A stretch of DNA of 64,000 bases, taken from the NCBI RefSeq assembly GCF_003971255.1, contig NZ_CP034660.1, positions 2,356,001-2,420,000 of the forward strand, given 5' to 3'. The position numbers and the translations under genes were made by a program. The stretch comes from Colwellia sp. Arc7-635 (GTDB taxonomy: Bacteria > Pseudomonadota > Gammaproteobacteria > Enterobacterales > Alteromonadaceae). Below, one piece after another: positions 10,001 through 18,870 of the stretch (its first letter is position 1; each line of letters opens with the position of its first letter). The notes under the pieces were generated by a model. It was not told the DNA's origin, searched no databases, and worked only from the letters and a program-made list of their open reading frames with translations.

Positions 10001-10918
10001 TTACCGCTTTTTATTTGCTACTTGAACGAAGTAGTAACGTCCTAATACCACCATTAAAATTCCACCCAGTACCAAAGTAGATGATTCGACTAAGCGCTGT
10101 GTTATGAGTTCACTGGCAAATATAACGCCGCCAATAGCCGCGATTATAGGGACAAAAAGTTGAACAACTGCTGCTTGAGTAATTGATAACCCAGCGAGCG
10201 CGATATACCAAACATAATAGCCGACACCAGATGCAATAGCGCCAGATAACACGGCCATTAAAACGCCCATCGGTGTTATGTGCGCGTTGTTTAAAGTGAA
10301 AATTAGTAGGATTAGTACAAATGGCACCGTGCGCATGAAATTATAAGTTGTATCACTAAGCGCGTTTTTTGAGGATCTACCGACTAACGTATAAAACGCC
10401 CAGGCCATGCCCGAGATACTCATTAACACGAAACCAGCCAGTGATGGCGTGCTTAAACTTGGTACGATTAAGTAGACAAAGCCACTAAAAGCGACTGTTA
10501 ACCCCAACCATTCTGATAGATGTAACTTATTACCTGAAACAACATTGATAATAATCATGGTTATTTGTACCGCGCCAAATAATATCAGTGCACCCGTGCC
10601 GGTATCTAATGAAATATAGCCAAACGAAAAGGCCAGCGCATAAATAAATAACATGCTTGCGGCCAACCAACTACCTTTTGATTTGCCATTTCCAACTATT
10701 GGAGCGCTGCTAGCATTCGTTTTCCTTTGGCTTAATTTAAGCAGGGAGATTAGTATAATAATTCCAGAAAACAAGCGTATAGCGGTAAAGTTGGCTGCAT
10801 CAATAGCATTTTCACCTAAAGCTAATCGGCATAATACTGAATTAGCAGCAAAGGCCATTAGAGCAAAAATCGTGCTAACAATAATTTTTATAAGTTCTTT
10901 ATTCAAAAGAAACAACAC
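10001..10918 (-). CDS. DMT superfamily (EamA) transporter
   Basis: 305 residues with about ten hydrophobic membrane segments arranged as two similar halves, the EamA pattern. Typical features are the N-terminal Ala-Asn-Ser-Val-Leu-Cys-Arg segment and the second-half GVGYYVWYIALAGLSITQAA motif. These inner-membrane carriers usually export amino acids or other small metabolites; the substrate cannot be inferred. The gene has no close neighbours on its strand. Confidence 0.85.
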   Translation of the reverse strand: MLFLLNKELIKIIVSTIFALMAFAANSVLCRLALGENAIDAANFTAIRLFSGIIILISLLKLSQRKTNASSAPIVGNGKSKGSWLAASMLFIYALAFSFGYISLDTGTGALILFGAVQITMIIINVVSGNKLHLSEWLGLTVAFSGFVYLIVPSLSTPSLAGFVLMSISGMAWAFYTLVGRSSKNALSDTTYNFMRTVPFVLILLIFTLNNAHITPMGVLMAVLSGAIASGVGYYVWYIALAGLSITQAAVVQLFVPIIAAIGGVIFASELITQRLVESSTLVLGGILMVVLGRYYFVQVANKKR

Positions 10919-11371
10919 CTTATTTAAAATCTAGTTTGTAGTTAACCGCATATTAATTTTATAATAGGCTTTAGTAGATAATGAGACAGTTAGAAGTCTA
11001 ATCGTCAGTTTGAATGCGGATTTCGTGTTAATTTTTCAGGTAAATATGGTCTAAAACCTTTTGTTTTAAGGCAGTTACCACCGGTAAATTTTACGCTTTA
11101 TTTTTCATTAATGACACAGAGTTGATCATAAAAATAATTTTAATGCTCAGCACCATAGCATTAACTATCGTGATTGAGCTAAAATTCAAATGGACCAGAT
11201 GCAGCAGTTAGACTCAAAATTGACCTAAAGTGAGTCAATATAGGGCTTCTAATTGAAGTCAATGCAAAAATGTATCGTTTTGCTGTATCATTATCTATAA
11301 GAACAAACGTTATTATATAAAGTAACAAAAAAACAAACAGACTAATCAATAACATTAATGACGGGATCATA
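10919..11371. other. 453-base divergent intergenic region
   Basis: It separates the leftward EamA gene and the rightward cold-shock-domain gene and must hold both promoters. The roughly 130 AT-rich bases before 11372, with poly-A stretches, could be a long 5' leader, which is common for cold-shock genes, but no specific motif is identifiable. Confidence 0.4.
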
Positions 11372-11710
11372 ATGCATAAAGGACAACTAAAAAGCTGGAA
11401 CGGTAAGAAAGGGTTTGGCTTTATTAAATCGGATGACATTGAAGAAAATACGTTTATCCATATTTCTACCTTAAAAGCGATGAGTAGAAAACCTAAAGTC
11501 GGCGATATCATCTATTTCGAATTAGAAAATCAAGCTAATGGTAAAACCAGAGCAGTAAATTGTAGTATTGAAGGTGTAGACGCTAAATCTGGCACTACAG
11601 CAACGCCATCAGCAGAAACAGCACCAAAAGCTTCAACGCCAAGTAGTAAAGTCGTACCAATATTGATACTGACATTGGCGGTTATTGCCGTGGCAGCGTT
11701 TATTTACTAA
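11372..11710 (+). CDS. cold-shock-domain protein with C-terminal membrane anchor
   Basis: 112 residues. Positions 1-70 form a cold-shock domain with both RNA-binding motifs (KGFGFIK and TFIHIS). This is joined by an Ala/Thr/Ser/Pro-rich linker (about 72-92) to a single hydrophobic segment (about 93-111) that ends the protein. Free CspA proteins stop after about 70 residues, and the related membrane form usually carries a larger DUF1294 domain; here only one tail anchor remains. It may hold a nucleic-acid chaperone at the inner membrane. A strong terminator follows at 11792. Confidence 0.75.
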   Translation: MHKGQLKSWNGKKGFGFIKSDDIEENTFIHISTLKAMSRKPKVGDIIYFELENQANGKTRAVNCSIEGVDAKSGTTATPSAETAPKASTPSSKVVPILILTLAVIAVAAFIY

Positions 11711-11791
11711 CGCTAAATATTGCGCACAATTATTGTTAAGAAATCGCTATAGCAATACTGCGTGTAGAAAGAAGATATAAACAAAAACGAT

Positions 11792-11843
11792 ATGTTATTT
11801 ACCATGACTAATTTTGACTCGTCATGGTAAATAACATTTTTAC
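11792..11843. terminator. long perfect inverted repeat acting as terminator
   Basis: A 17-base perfect stem (11792-11808 with 11821-11837) with a 12-base loop is followed by a T run on the plus strand. It lies 80 bases after the cold-shock-domain gene. Confidence 0.75.
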
Positions 11844-11964
11844 TCTTCATTATTTTCATATCTAATACGGCATAAGTGTTCGTCGTACTTTCAATTATCA
11901 GCAACCCCCTTAAAAGTGCAGACTTAAGCATGATGAAGAAGGGGACTTCTATTTCACTCAAGAA

Positions 11965-12306
11965 ATGCGTGACAGTAACAACGATGAATCTGATGAAATT
12001 GCCATGAAAATCCAGGCCGTATTACTTTTTATTGGCCGTTATTACGCAAAATTTGGCGATTTGGCGCAGTTATCAGATCCTATGTTTGGTATTAAAGAAT
12101 CAGATATAGATGCCTTAAAAAAAGACGAGTTACTCGTAAGCTCTTTAAAAACGTTAAGATTAGGCAACTGGGATAAAGCGCTAGATTATTTATCTAGCCG
12201 AAACTTGATCTTTAAAATGGCCAAAGACCGCTATGTATTTAGCTCCGCCGCCATGGCCTTTTTAAATAGGTTAATAACAGCGCATACAGAGTTTATCAAT
12301 AAGTAA
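11965..12306 (+). CDS. small hypothetical protein
   Basis: 113 residues, mostly helical, highly charged at the N terminus (Asp/Asn/Glu-rich), with no membrane segment or signal peptide. The C-terminal half (LRLGNWDKALDYLSSRNLIF and the strand after it) could be a small winged-helix-like fold, but no family is recognised. The frame is open back to 11914; the ATG at 11965 is the first usual start and has only a weak ribosome binding site. It is convergent with rluE. Confidence 0.5.
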   Translation: MRDSNNDESDEIAMKIQAVLLFIGRYYAKFGDLAQLSDPMFGIKESDIDALKKDELLVSSLKTLRLGNWDKALDYLSSRNLIFKMAKDRYVFSSAAMAFLNRLITAHTEFINK

Positions 12307-12314
12307 CTAAGGCA

Positions 12315-13001
12315 TTAACGATTAAGAGCGGCGTCTAAATTAGCGAGTTTAACAACCTCACCAGCGATTAAATTCTCTAAATGGATGTCGCCAATGCGAA
12401 CTCTTACCAGCCTTAATGTCGCAAAGCCGACAGCAGCCGTCATTTTTCTAATCTGACGATTTTTCCCTTCACAGAGCGTGATAGAAATCCAGCGAGTAGG
12501 GCCATGTTTTGGATCGCGAATTTTACGACCACGAGCCGGGAGTTCAGGCTCCTCGTCAAGCTTGAACGCTTGGCAAGGCAGGGTGATGTATTTAGTGCCT
12601 TTGATAGTAATCTCAACGCCATTTTTCAGCTTTAACATTGCCTCTTCAGTGATCTCGCCATCAACTTGCGCGTAGTACTCTTTTTCTATCGCTTTATCTC
12701 TAACTTTATAGCTCATCATACCGTCTGTTGTTAATAACAATAAGCCTTCGGAGTCGTGATCTAATCGGCCAATCGCCATGGTTTTATCTGGGAAATTAAA
12801 TAGCTCACCGAGTAGATGCTTCTTCTTTCGTGACTCAGGTACAAACTGACTTAAAAAGCCATAGGGCTTAAATATTTTGAAGTGCTGATGATTTTGTTTG
12901 TGCTCAACGAGCTCAGCTAAACTGGTTTGATTAGAGGCGTGATTAGCCGTTTGGTTATTAGCAGTTTGATAAAGGCTTGGCATTAAATCTAGCTTGAACA
13001 T
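12315..13001 (-). CDS. rluE: 23S rRNA pseudouridine synthase, RsuA/RluE family
   Basis: 228 residues. The catalytic motif GRLDHDSEGLLLLTTDG carries the conserved Asp. The KPYG(F)LSQF start of the domain, the EKEYYAQVDG segment and the terminal CEGKNRQIRKMTAAVGF motif match RluE/RluB-type enzymes. There is no S4 domain, and the length is close to that of RluE, which modifies U2457 of 23S rRNA in E. coli. The first 35 residues are an Asn/Gln-rich extension of unclear role. It is convergent with the small hypothetical gene and leads its own unit. Confidence 0.85.
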   Translation of the reverse strand: MFKLDLMPSLYQTANNQTANHASNQTSLAELVEHKQNHQHFKIFKPYGFLSQFVPESRKKKHLLGELFNFPDKTMAIGRLDHDSEGLLLLTTDGMMSYKVRDKAIEKEYYAQVDGEITEEAMLKLKNGVEITIKGTKYITLPCQAFKLDEEPELPARGRKIRDPKHGPTRWISITLCEGKNRQIRKMTAAVGFATLRLVRVRIGDIHLENLIAGEVVKLANLDAALNR

Positions 13002-13464
13002 AAAGTCTGAATGGGATGGTATTATATAGTTACTCTAAGTGAGATGCACGGCGTCTGAAAGTGTGATAGTTAACTGAGTAATTAAGGGAGTAGTTAAGAC
13101 AGTAACACTAGGTTTATAGCAAAACTTCAGCACTGCTGTGCTCAAAACAATAGAGATTTATCACTTGTTTTCTCTAAGTATAAGGGCGACAAACTCAGTA
13201 GGAAAAACGTTTCCAGGAATAGTACTCTTTAGCTTCTTAAACTGCGTAAATGGGCGGTTTTAGTGCTTATGGACGATTCTTTATTGATGTCGATAGGTAA
13301 ACGTAGTCTATCTATTTCAGATTGTATCGAGTCAATAAATTTTATGCTAAAAAACCCGGCTTTACCTTAAGCTATTGTTATATAAGCTTTTGATGTTTTT
13401 TTTTGCTCCTAGTGAATTTAGGTACAATATAAGTGTGTTGATATAATTTCCGTACTAACCTTCA
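13002..13464. other. 463-base divergent intergenic region
   Basis: It lies between rluE and the DUF2513-like gene. Apart from the promoter proposed at 13400-13428, no conserved element is seen. Confidence 0.4.
13400..13428 (+). promoter_or_regulatory. sigma-70-like promoter for the DUF2513-like gene
   Basis: TTTTTG and TACAAT boxes are separated by 17 bases, with the -10 box 36 bases before the start codon. The -35 box is weak. Confidence 0.4.
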
Positions 13465-13878
13465 ATGGATATTATTATGATTTTAGATTTAGAGTACACG
13501 AGCAAATTATTACAAACATTTGAGAACGCAGAAACGCCATTTATTACGTTTTCGGCTTTTGATGTTCCATTAAATGATGGTAAATTTTATTTTCATTATT
13601 TGAATTTAATTGAGAATGGTCTTATTACTGATATAAATTTATCTGCTCGCAATATGGGTATATGTATATGTGATCTTGGTGTATCTTTTATTGAGGGAAT
13701 TGATATTAGAATATCTCAAAAGGGTCATGATTTTGCTTATGCATTAAATAATAAAAATGTTATGAAGCAACTTGTAAATGAGTTTAAAGGTGCACCATTT
13801 AAGTCTTTATTAGATATTAGTCAAAAGTTACTAGTACATTATTTAAAAAAGAAAGTAGATGATATAACAGTTAATTGA
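13465..13878 (+). CDS. DUF2513-like protein
   Basis: 137 residues, very AT-rich. It follows the DUF2513 pattern of a helix-turn-helix-like core with an 'HYLNLIENGLI' helix, then a strand ending in the Lys-Gly-His-Asp-Phe-Ala segment (family: GHdFL), then a terminal helical part. DUF2513 proteins are small and typical of phages and mobile elements; no activity is established. The tyrosine recombinase begins about 170 bases downstream on the same strand, so both may belong to one small mobile insertion. The start could also be the ATG at 13477. Confidence 0.6.
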   Translation: MDIIMILDLEYTSKLLQTFENAETPFITFSAFDVPLNDGKFYFHYLNLIENGLITDINLSARNMGICICDLGVSFIEGIDIRISQKGHDFAYALNNKNVMKQLVNEFKGAPFKSLLDISQKLLVHYLKKKVDDITVN

Positions 13879-13970
13879 TTAATCTTTATAATCAGGTTTA
13901 TGGACTAATTTAGAGATTTAAAATCTGGCAGTGAATACGAGAAGACCACCTATCCCACGAACACACCCTG

Positions 13971-14002
13971 CTATGTCCGATACTCTTCAGTATTGGACAT
14001 AG
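13971..14002. repeat. 14-base inverted repeat before the recombinase gene
   Basis: ctatgtccgatact and agtattggacatag pair with one G-T wobble around a four-base loop. It lies about 45 bases before the recombinase start and has no T run. It could be an operator, a recombinase-binding site or a terminator of the DUF2513-like gene. Confidence 0.5.
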
Positions 14003-14049
14003 TGTATATATTGCTTTAAACTGATTTCATCTGATTATTGATACCTAGA

Positions 14050-15303
14050 ATGCAAAATAAAATGTTATTAACTAAACCTGTTCCTTTATATCCGCCATAT
14101 CTAGATTTATGCGATTTCGATTTTGATGACTATCCTGAGTTAGATAAAATATTCTCATCAAATGAACCCTGGTGGCTTGAGCAATTTAATTGGGGCAAAG
14201 TTTTTCTGACTTACATTGGCAGAAACAAATCTGCACATACCTATGACAGATTTAGAAATGACGTTGAGCGTTTTCTTTTGTGGTCATTTATCGAAAAGAA
14301 AACTCCAATTGATCAATTGAGAAAATCAGACTTCCTAGAATATGCTGATTTTTGTTGGCTGCCACCGGTTAGCTGGATTGGTACGTCAAATCAAGAACGC
14401 TTTAAAATAGCTAATGGTTATTCATCAGTAAATGAACTTTGGTTTCCATTCAAAATTCAAGCGCCTAAAAGTCAAAAAGCTAATTATGTTATTGATAAGA
14501 AAAAATATCGTCCGTCACAGCAAACTCTGACATCAATGTTTACCGCCGTTATCGCTTTTTATAATTACTTAATGTCTGAAGATTTTTGTGTTGGCAACCC
14601 AGCACAAATCGCTAAAAAAGATTGTCGTCATTTTATTATCGATTCACAAGTTAAAGAAGTTAAACGTTTAACGTCTAGTCAATGGCAATATGTTTTAGAC
14701 ACTGCCGTTGAAATGGCTGATGAAAATCCGATGTTCGAGCGCAATCTATTCGTTATTGCGGCTTTAAAAACGCTGTTTTTGAGGATTTCTGAGTTATCTG
14801 AACGTGCAAATTGGTCGCCCACCATGGGACATTTTTGGCAAGATGATGACGAAAACTGGTGGCTTAAAGTCTTTGGTAAAAGCCGTAAATTACGTGATAT
14901 CACAGTTCCACTCGATTTTCTGCCTTTTTTAGAGCGTTATCGTGCATCTCGTAGCTTACTTGGGCTGCCTTCTAGCAACGAAAACTCGACTCTAGTTGAA
15001 AAAGTACGTGGTCAAGGCGGTATGACATCTCGTCATTTACGTCGTTTGGTACAAAGTGTGTTTGATCAAGCTTATGAAAATATGCGTAGTTCGGAAGGTG
15101 CAAATAAAGCACTAAAATTAAAAGAGGCGTCTTCTCACTGGTTACGACATACCGGTGCCAGTATGGAAATCGAACGTGGGCGCCCTCTTAAAGATATTTC
15201 TGAAGATCTCGGTCATGCAAGTATGGCCACCACTGATACGGTATATGTACAAAGCGAAAACAAAAAACGTGCTGAAAGCGGTAAGAAAAGAAAGGTTGAT
15301 TAA
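14050..15303 (+). CDS. tyrosine recombinase / phage-type integrase (not IntI)
   Basis: About 417 residues from the ATG at 14050; an in-frame TTG lies at 14038 and neither has a strong ribosome binding site. The N-terminal part is a SAM-like core-binding region. The catalytic domain shows the Arg of LFLRISELSE (about 245), a Lys in KVFGKSRKLRD, the HWLRH box (His about 363, Arg about 366), the LGHAS box and the nucleophile Tyr in TVYV (about 399). It is about 100 residues longer than integron integrases and lacks the IntI-specific insert, so it is unlikely to serve the cassette array. Its substrate is unknown; a DUF2513-like gene precedes it. Confidence 0.8.
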   Translation: MQNKMLLTKPVPLYPPYLDLCDFDFDDYPELDKIFSSNEPWWLEQFNWGKVFLTYIGRNKSAHTYDRFRNDVERFLLWSFIEKKTPIDQLRKSDFLEYADFCWLPPVSWIGTSNQERFKIANGYSSVNELWFPFKIQAPKSQKANYVIDKKKYRPSQQTLTSMFTAVIAFYNYLMSEDFCVGNPAQIAKKDCRHFIIDSQVKEVKRLTSSQWQYVLDTAVEMADENPMFERNLFVIAALKTLFLRISELSERANWSPTMGHFWQDDDENWWLKVFGKSRKLRDITVPLDFLPFLERYRASRSLLGLPSSNENSTLVEKVRGQGGMTSRHLRRLVQSVFDQAYENMRSSEGANKALKLKEASSHWLRHTGASMEIERGRPLKDISEDLGHASMATTDTVYVQSENKKRAESGKKRKVD

Positions 15304-15397
15304 CCAAACTAACTTATTGAATAAAAGTATTAATATCTTTTATTAGCCATTTGTTCGCCATTTATTCGTTAAGTTTTCTATTGATTTTGAATAACTG

Positions 15398-15433
15398 TCT
15401 TATTTCAAGCTGCTAACGTTTCTTGAAATAAGA
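15398..15433. terminator. 12-base perfect inverted repeat after the recombinase
   Basis: tcttatttcaag and cttgaaataaga form a perfect stem with a 12-base loop between the recombinase and the convergent exporter operon. T runs are poor, so termination is likely but not certain. Confidence 0.5.
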
Positions 15434-15543
15434 TAGTCACAAGCGCCCTTTTGATTGTATAAAACATGGCTTCAATCACCACCTAACACACTGATTGATA
15501 ATGATTAAAATGTAAAGTCAACTATCATTAACGTCATCTGTGT

Positions 15544-16686
15544 CTACCTTAGTTTTTCTGCTAACTTCGGCCAACTTTGTTTAAAGGTAATAAACAATAG
15601 CGACGCAGATAACAGCAGTAACATACTCAACACCTCTGGTAGCACTTGTGCAAACGAGGCCCCCATCTGATCAACATTGATAAATGCTTGTACTCCTGCG
15701 GTACTGGGAATTAACTTGCTTAAAATAACTAATGGTGCAGGAATAGACTCAACTGGCCATGCAAATCCCGCCAGAAATATAATCGGTATAGATGTCGGTA
15801 TTAAATGAATGATCGGTTGCACCTTATAACGCATAAAAGAGCCGATAACGATTGCCCAAGCAGTTGCGGTGAATGAAAAGATGATACTGACAGCCATCAA
15901 ATCTTCTAATTTTCCCATGTGTGGGTAGTCTTGAACCCAATAAACAATACCAATGTAATAAAAAGTATTCAGGCAACAAATAGTTGTCCCCGCAAATAGT
16001 AGCGCCAATCTATTTTGAAATAAGGTCATATCATAGGGCGCGCCTGACGCTCTCCAACTGCCTAAAAGCATGCACAAGCCTAAGAGCAGTGTTTGTTGCA
16101 AAACGATTATAGCAACGCCCGGTACCACGTAAGTTGAGTAACCACCGCTAGGATTAGATGCGGCACTTAATTCGAGTTGAACAGGCTCCCTTCGCTCTTT
16201 TTCCTGCGCTGAAGAGCCCGTAAAACCGCGCTCATGAGCAATTTCGAGCTTGCTCGACAGTGCTTGAACTGCACCTGAAAACCCGAGGAGTCCGCCACGA
16301 TTAAGCATAAAATAAGCACCGTTGCCCAATACCACCGTTTTAGTTAGTTGCCCACGCTTGATGTTACGATTAAAATCGTCAGGAATAATCATGCCTCCAT
16401 CAATATCACCATCGCGCAACGCTTTTTCTAAGGAGCTTACATCATCCATTAGGCCAATCACTTTTATGTCAGGGCTTGCTTGTGCTAAACGAACTAACTC
16501 ACGGCTTAAACTGGTGTGGTCAAGATCAACGATGGCGACAGGTATTTCACGTACTTGTTCAGGGCTGTAAGGGAACGGGTAATAGATTGAATATACAATA
16601 GGTCCAATAAAAATCAGCAATAATACGTTGCGATCTTTCACAATCGCTAGCATTGTTTGCCAGTAACTTCTAAAAAATCCTCTCAT
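15544..16686 (-). CDS. ABC-2 type permease (exporter subunit)
   Basis: 380 residues. One N-terminal membrane segment (about 12-32), a large periplasmic domain (about 35-185, with the IPVAIVDLDHTSLSRELVR start typical of YhhJ/YbhS/YbhR permeases) and five C-terminal membrane segments. It ends the operon tolC-like, hlyD-like, permease, permease, with a 14-base gap to the previous permease. The pair should form the inner-membrane channel of a drug or small-molecule exporter. No ATP-binding subunit is encoded nearby. Confidence 0.88.
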   Translation of the reverse strand: MRGFFRSYWQTMLAIVKDRNVLLLIFIGPIVYSIYYPFPYSPEQVREIPVAIVDLDHTSLSRELVRLAQASPDIKVIGLMDDVSSLEKALRDGDIDGGMIIPDDFNRNIKRGQLTKTVVLGNGAYFMLNRGGLLGFSGAVQALSSKLEIAHERGFTGSSAQEKERREPVQLELSAASNPSGGYSTYVVPGVAIIVLQQTLLLGLCMLLGSWRASGAPYDMTLFQNRLALLFAGTTICCLNTFYYIGIVYWVQDYPHMGKLEDLMAVSIIFSFTATAWAIVIGSFMRYKVQPIIHLIPTSIPIIFLAGFAWPVESIPAPLVILSKLIPSTAGVQAFINVDQMGASFAQVLPEVLSMLLLLSASLLFITFKQSWPKLAEKLR

Positions 16687-16700
16687 GTATTAATCTCCAT

Positions 16701-17879
16701 TTAGGATGTTTCACAGCGTAATTTAAGCCGCTTTATGGCAAACGGCAAAGGCAGTAAAACAAACGACAATAGAATTAACAGTTCAGGCAGAGAATGTTGA
16801 ACGGACGTGCCAAGCTCTGTTTGTTCTATTTGTAAACGCAGTAGTGAACGAACTGGCAGCAGATAAGCCCAAAGTTCAGCTAACAAAGGCATTGATTGCT
16901 GCGGAAATGTGACACCAGCATAAGCAAATGCAGGTGCCGTAAAAAATACCGCAACTGAGAGTCCTGTCGCTAATTGCGGAGCGAATGCTGCAAACAGCAA
17001 ACCTAAAACAATGTAAGCAGCTATCATAAACTCCCAAGCGATGATCAATAGACTTAAGCTGCCATTTATTGGCCATCCAGCGATGCCAAATAGATAGAGT
17101 AAACAAGCTAAACCAATCACCGATGAGAGCAAAAACAACGGTAATACTTTCGCAAGCAAAGCGTTATAGATGTTATGTCCTGTAGCAAGCCACTGTGCGC
17201 TGGTGTTATCCTGATATTCTTTGCCCACTAAATACACCGACCAGATCATAACAAACACCTGAAGCATCGCCGGAAGCAAACCCGCAATAAGAAAATATTG
17301 ATAGTTTTGAAAAGGATTAAATAAGGTACGTAGTTCTGCTTGCACGGGCGAGAAATTAACTTTGGCTTCGATTGAGCTTTCACCACGTTCTTGTAACGAA
17401 CTTATTTTTATCGCGGCAGACATAGTACCGGTAACTTCGCGTAAACTTTTTGAAATAACCCCCGATACCGTTAAAAATTGAGCGCTATGCCAAGCAAAAA
17501 CAGTCGTTTGTCTGCCTAACTTTAATGACTGACTAAAGTCTTTAGGGATTACTACAACAGCATACACGGCAGCAGTATCAAGTAATGCTCTTGCTTGTGT
17601 AGACGATGCCATTGTTTCAGCAATTCGCAATTGAGGTGATGCATCCAACATTCTTATATAAGCACGAGAAACGCTTGAGCCATCATTATTAACAACGGCG
17701 ATTGGTATATCGCGAAGTACTCCAGATGAAAAAATCCACGTAACAACAACCATACTTAATATGAGTGTAATTAATGAAAAGAAAACTTCACCAGAGCACC
17801 GTTTATAATGAAGCCATTCTCGCTTTAACGCCGCGACAAAACCCGCATTGTCTGTTGATTTATTAGCCATAGACTTCAA
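16701..17879 (-). CDS. ABC-2 type permease (exporter subunit)
   Basis: 392 residues with the same plan as the downstream permease: an N-terminal membrane segment (about 33-53), a periplasmic domain beginning DIPIAVVNNDGSSVSRAY, and a C-terminal block of about five membrane segments. It lies 16 bases after the membrane-fusion protein gene. The two permeases are clearly paralogous but diverged, as in the E. coli YbhS/YbhR heterodimer. Confidence 0.88.
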   Translation of the reverse strand: MKSMANKSTDNAGFVAALKREWLHYKRCSGEVFFSLITLILSMVVVTWIFSSGVLRDIPIAVVNNDGSSVSRAYIRMLDASPQLRIAETMASSTQARALLDTAAVYAVVVIPKDFSQSLKLGRQTTVFAWHSAQFLTVSGVISKSLREVTGTMSAAIKISSLQERGESSIEAKVNFSPVQAELRTLFNPFQNYQYFLIAGLLPAMLQVFVMIWSVYLVGKEYQDNTSAQWLATGHNIYNALLAKVLPLFLLSSVIGLACLLYLFGIAGWPINGSLSLLIIAWEFMIAAYIVLGLLFAAFAPQLATGLSVAVFFTAPAFAYAGVTFPQQSMPLLAELWAYLLPVRSLLRLQIEQTELGTSVQHSLPELLILLSFVLLPLPFAIKRLKLRCETS

Positions 17880-17895
17880 CTCAGCTCGCCTTTGA

Positions 17896-18870
17896 CTAAT
17901 CTAGTGTGAGCAAAACGCTCATACCTGGACGCAAATCATCTACTGGTTTGTCGGGCCGCATTTTAATTTCAAAGGTTTTAATGTCGTAACCTGACGAATA
18001 ACGCGTTGCTCGCCACGTTGCAAAATCAGCCTGCACGCTAATGTAATATACTGAAAGTGAAATTACTTGATTATCAAGCGCAGGCACTGTGCCTGTTATC
18101 TTTTCGCCCATTTTAAAGTGAGACAAATAATCTTCTCGCACATTGAGTACCACCCAAGCATCACTCAAATCAACTAAGGTCATCACTGGATATCCCGCTG
18201 GGGCTAATTCACCTGTTTCTACAAGCACTTGACTGACTTCACCGGCTATAGGCGCAGTAAGATGAGTCTCAGCTTTATAAGCTGCTATTTCTGCAACAAG
18301 TCCATCAGCTTGACCTACAATGGCAAGCGCGGCCGCTTTATCTTCAGCTCTAGAGCCATTTACCGCCATTTCATATTGCGCTCTTGCTGCTTTAGCGGCG
18401 TCGGCAGATGCACTCGCATTGGTCATTGCTTCATCGTGTTTTTGCGCGGAAATAAGGCCTTCTTTAAATAAAGTATCAAAACGCTCAAATGTTTTTTGTG
18501 CAAGTTCAGCCCCTGATTGTGCACCTTCCCAAGCAAAACGAGTCATTTGTATCTCTTCTGTTCGGGTACCGGTATCAGCTTTATTATTGATGGCCATAGC
18601 GGCATCACGACCAGAGTTTGCTTGTAACATTTTGGCGGATAGTTCAGGGCTGTCTAACTCAAATAACCTATCGTTTAATGCCACTGTGTCTCCTTCACGT
18701 ATAAAAATTTGACCTACACGCCCTACCACTTTAGCCGCAACATCAACTTCACGGGCTTCAACTTGCCCTTGAAATACTAAGGGTGGAGCTTGAGTAATCG
18801 TATATAAGCCAAAGCCTAATACACTAACAATAGTGATGGCTCCTGCAATAATCGCAACCTTTTGATTCAC
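17896..18870 (-). CDS. HlyD-family periplasmic adaptor (membrane fusion protein)
   Basis: 324 residues. An N-terminal signal-anchor (about 6-25) is followed by a biotinyl-lipoyl half-motif (QGQVEAREVDVAAKVVGRV), a coiled-coil hairpin rich in Ala/Lys/Glu (about 75-190), the second lipoyl half (LTAPIAGEVSQVLVETGELA) and a beta-barrel region. It resembles YbhG/YhiI adaptors that join ABC-2 permeases to an outer-membrane channel. Its start overlaps the end of the tolC-like gene by four bases, so translation is coupled. Confidence 0.9.
   Translation of the reverse strand: MNQKVAIIAGAITIVSVLGFGLYTITQAPPLVFQGQVEAREVDVAAKVVGRVGQIFIREGDTVALNDRLFELDSPELSAKMLQANSGRDAAMAINNKADTGTRTEEIQMTRFAWEGAQSGAELAQKTFERFDTLFKEGLISAQKHDEAMTNASASADAAKAARAQYEMAVNGSRAEDKAAALAIVGQADGLVAEIAAYKAETHLTAPIAGEVSQVLVETGELAPAGYPVMTLVDLSDAWVVLNVREDYLSHFKMGEKITGTVPALDNQVISLSVYYISVQADFATWRATRYSSGYDIKTFEIKMRPDKPVDDLRPGMSVLLTLD

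Noticed and set aside
11713-11961. An 82-codon leftward frame after the cold-shock-domain gene
   Set aside because: It is built across a 17-base terminator palindrome and has no start signal or homology.
14050-15303. Treating the tyrosine recombinase as the integrase of the cassette array
   Set aside because: It is about 100 residues too long, lacks the IntI-specific insert, lies about 12 kb from the array and on the wrong side for the orientation of the cassettes.
13465-15303. A prophage around the recombinase
   Set aside because: No structural, replication or lysis genes occur nearby; neighbours are rluE and an exporter operon.
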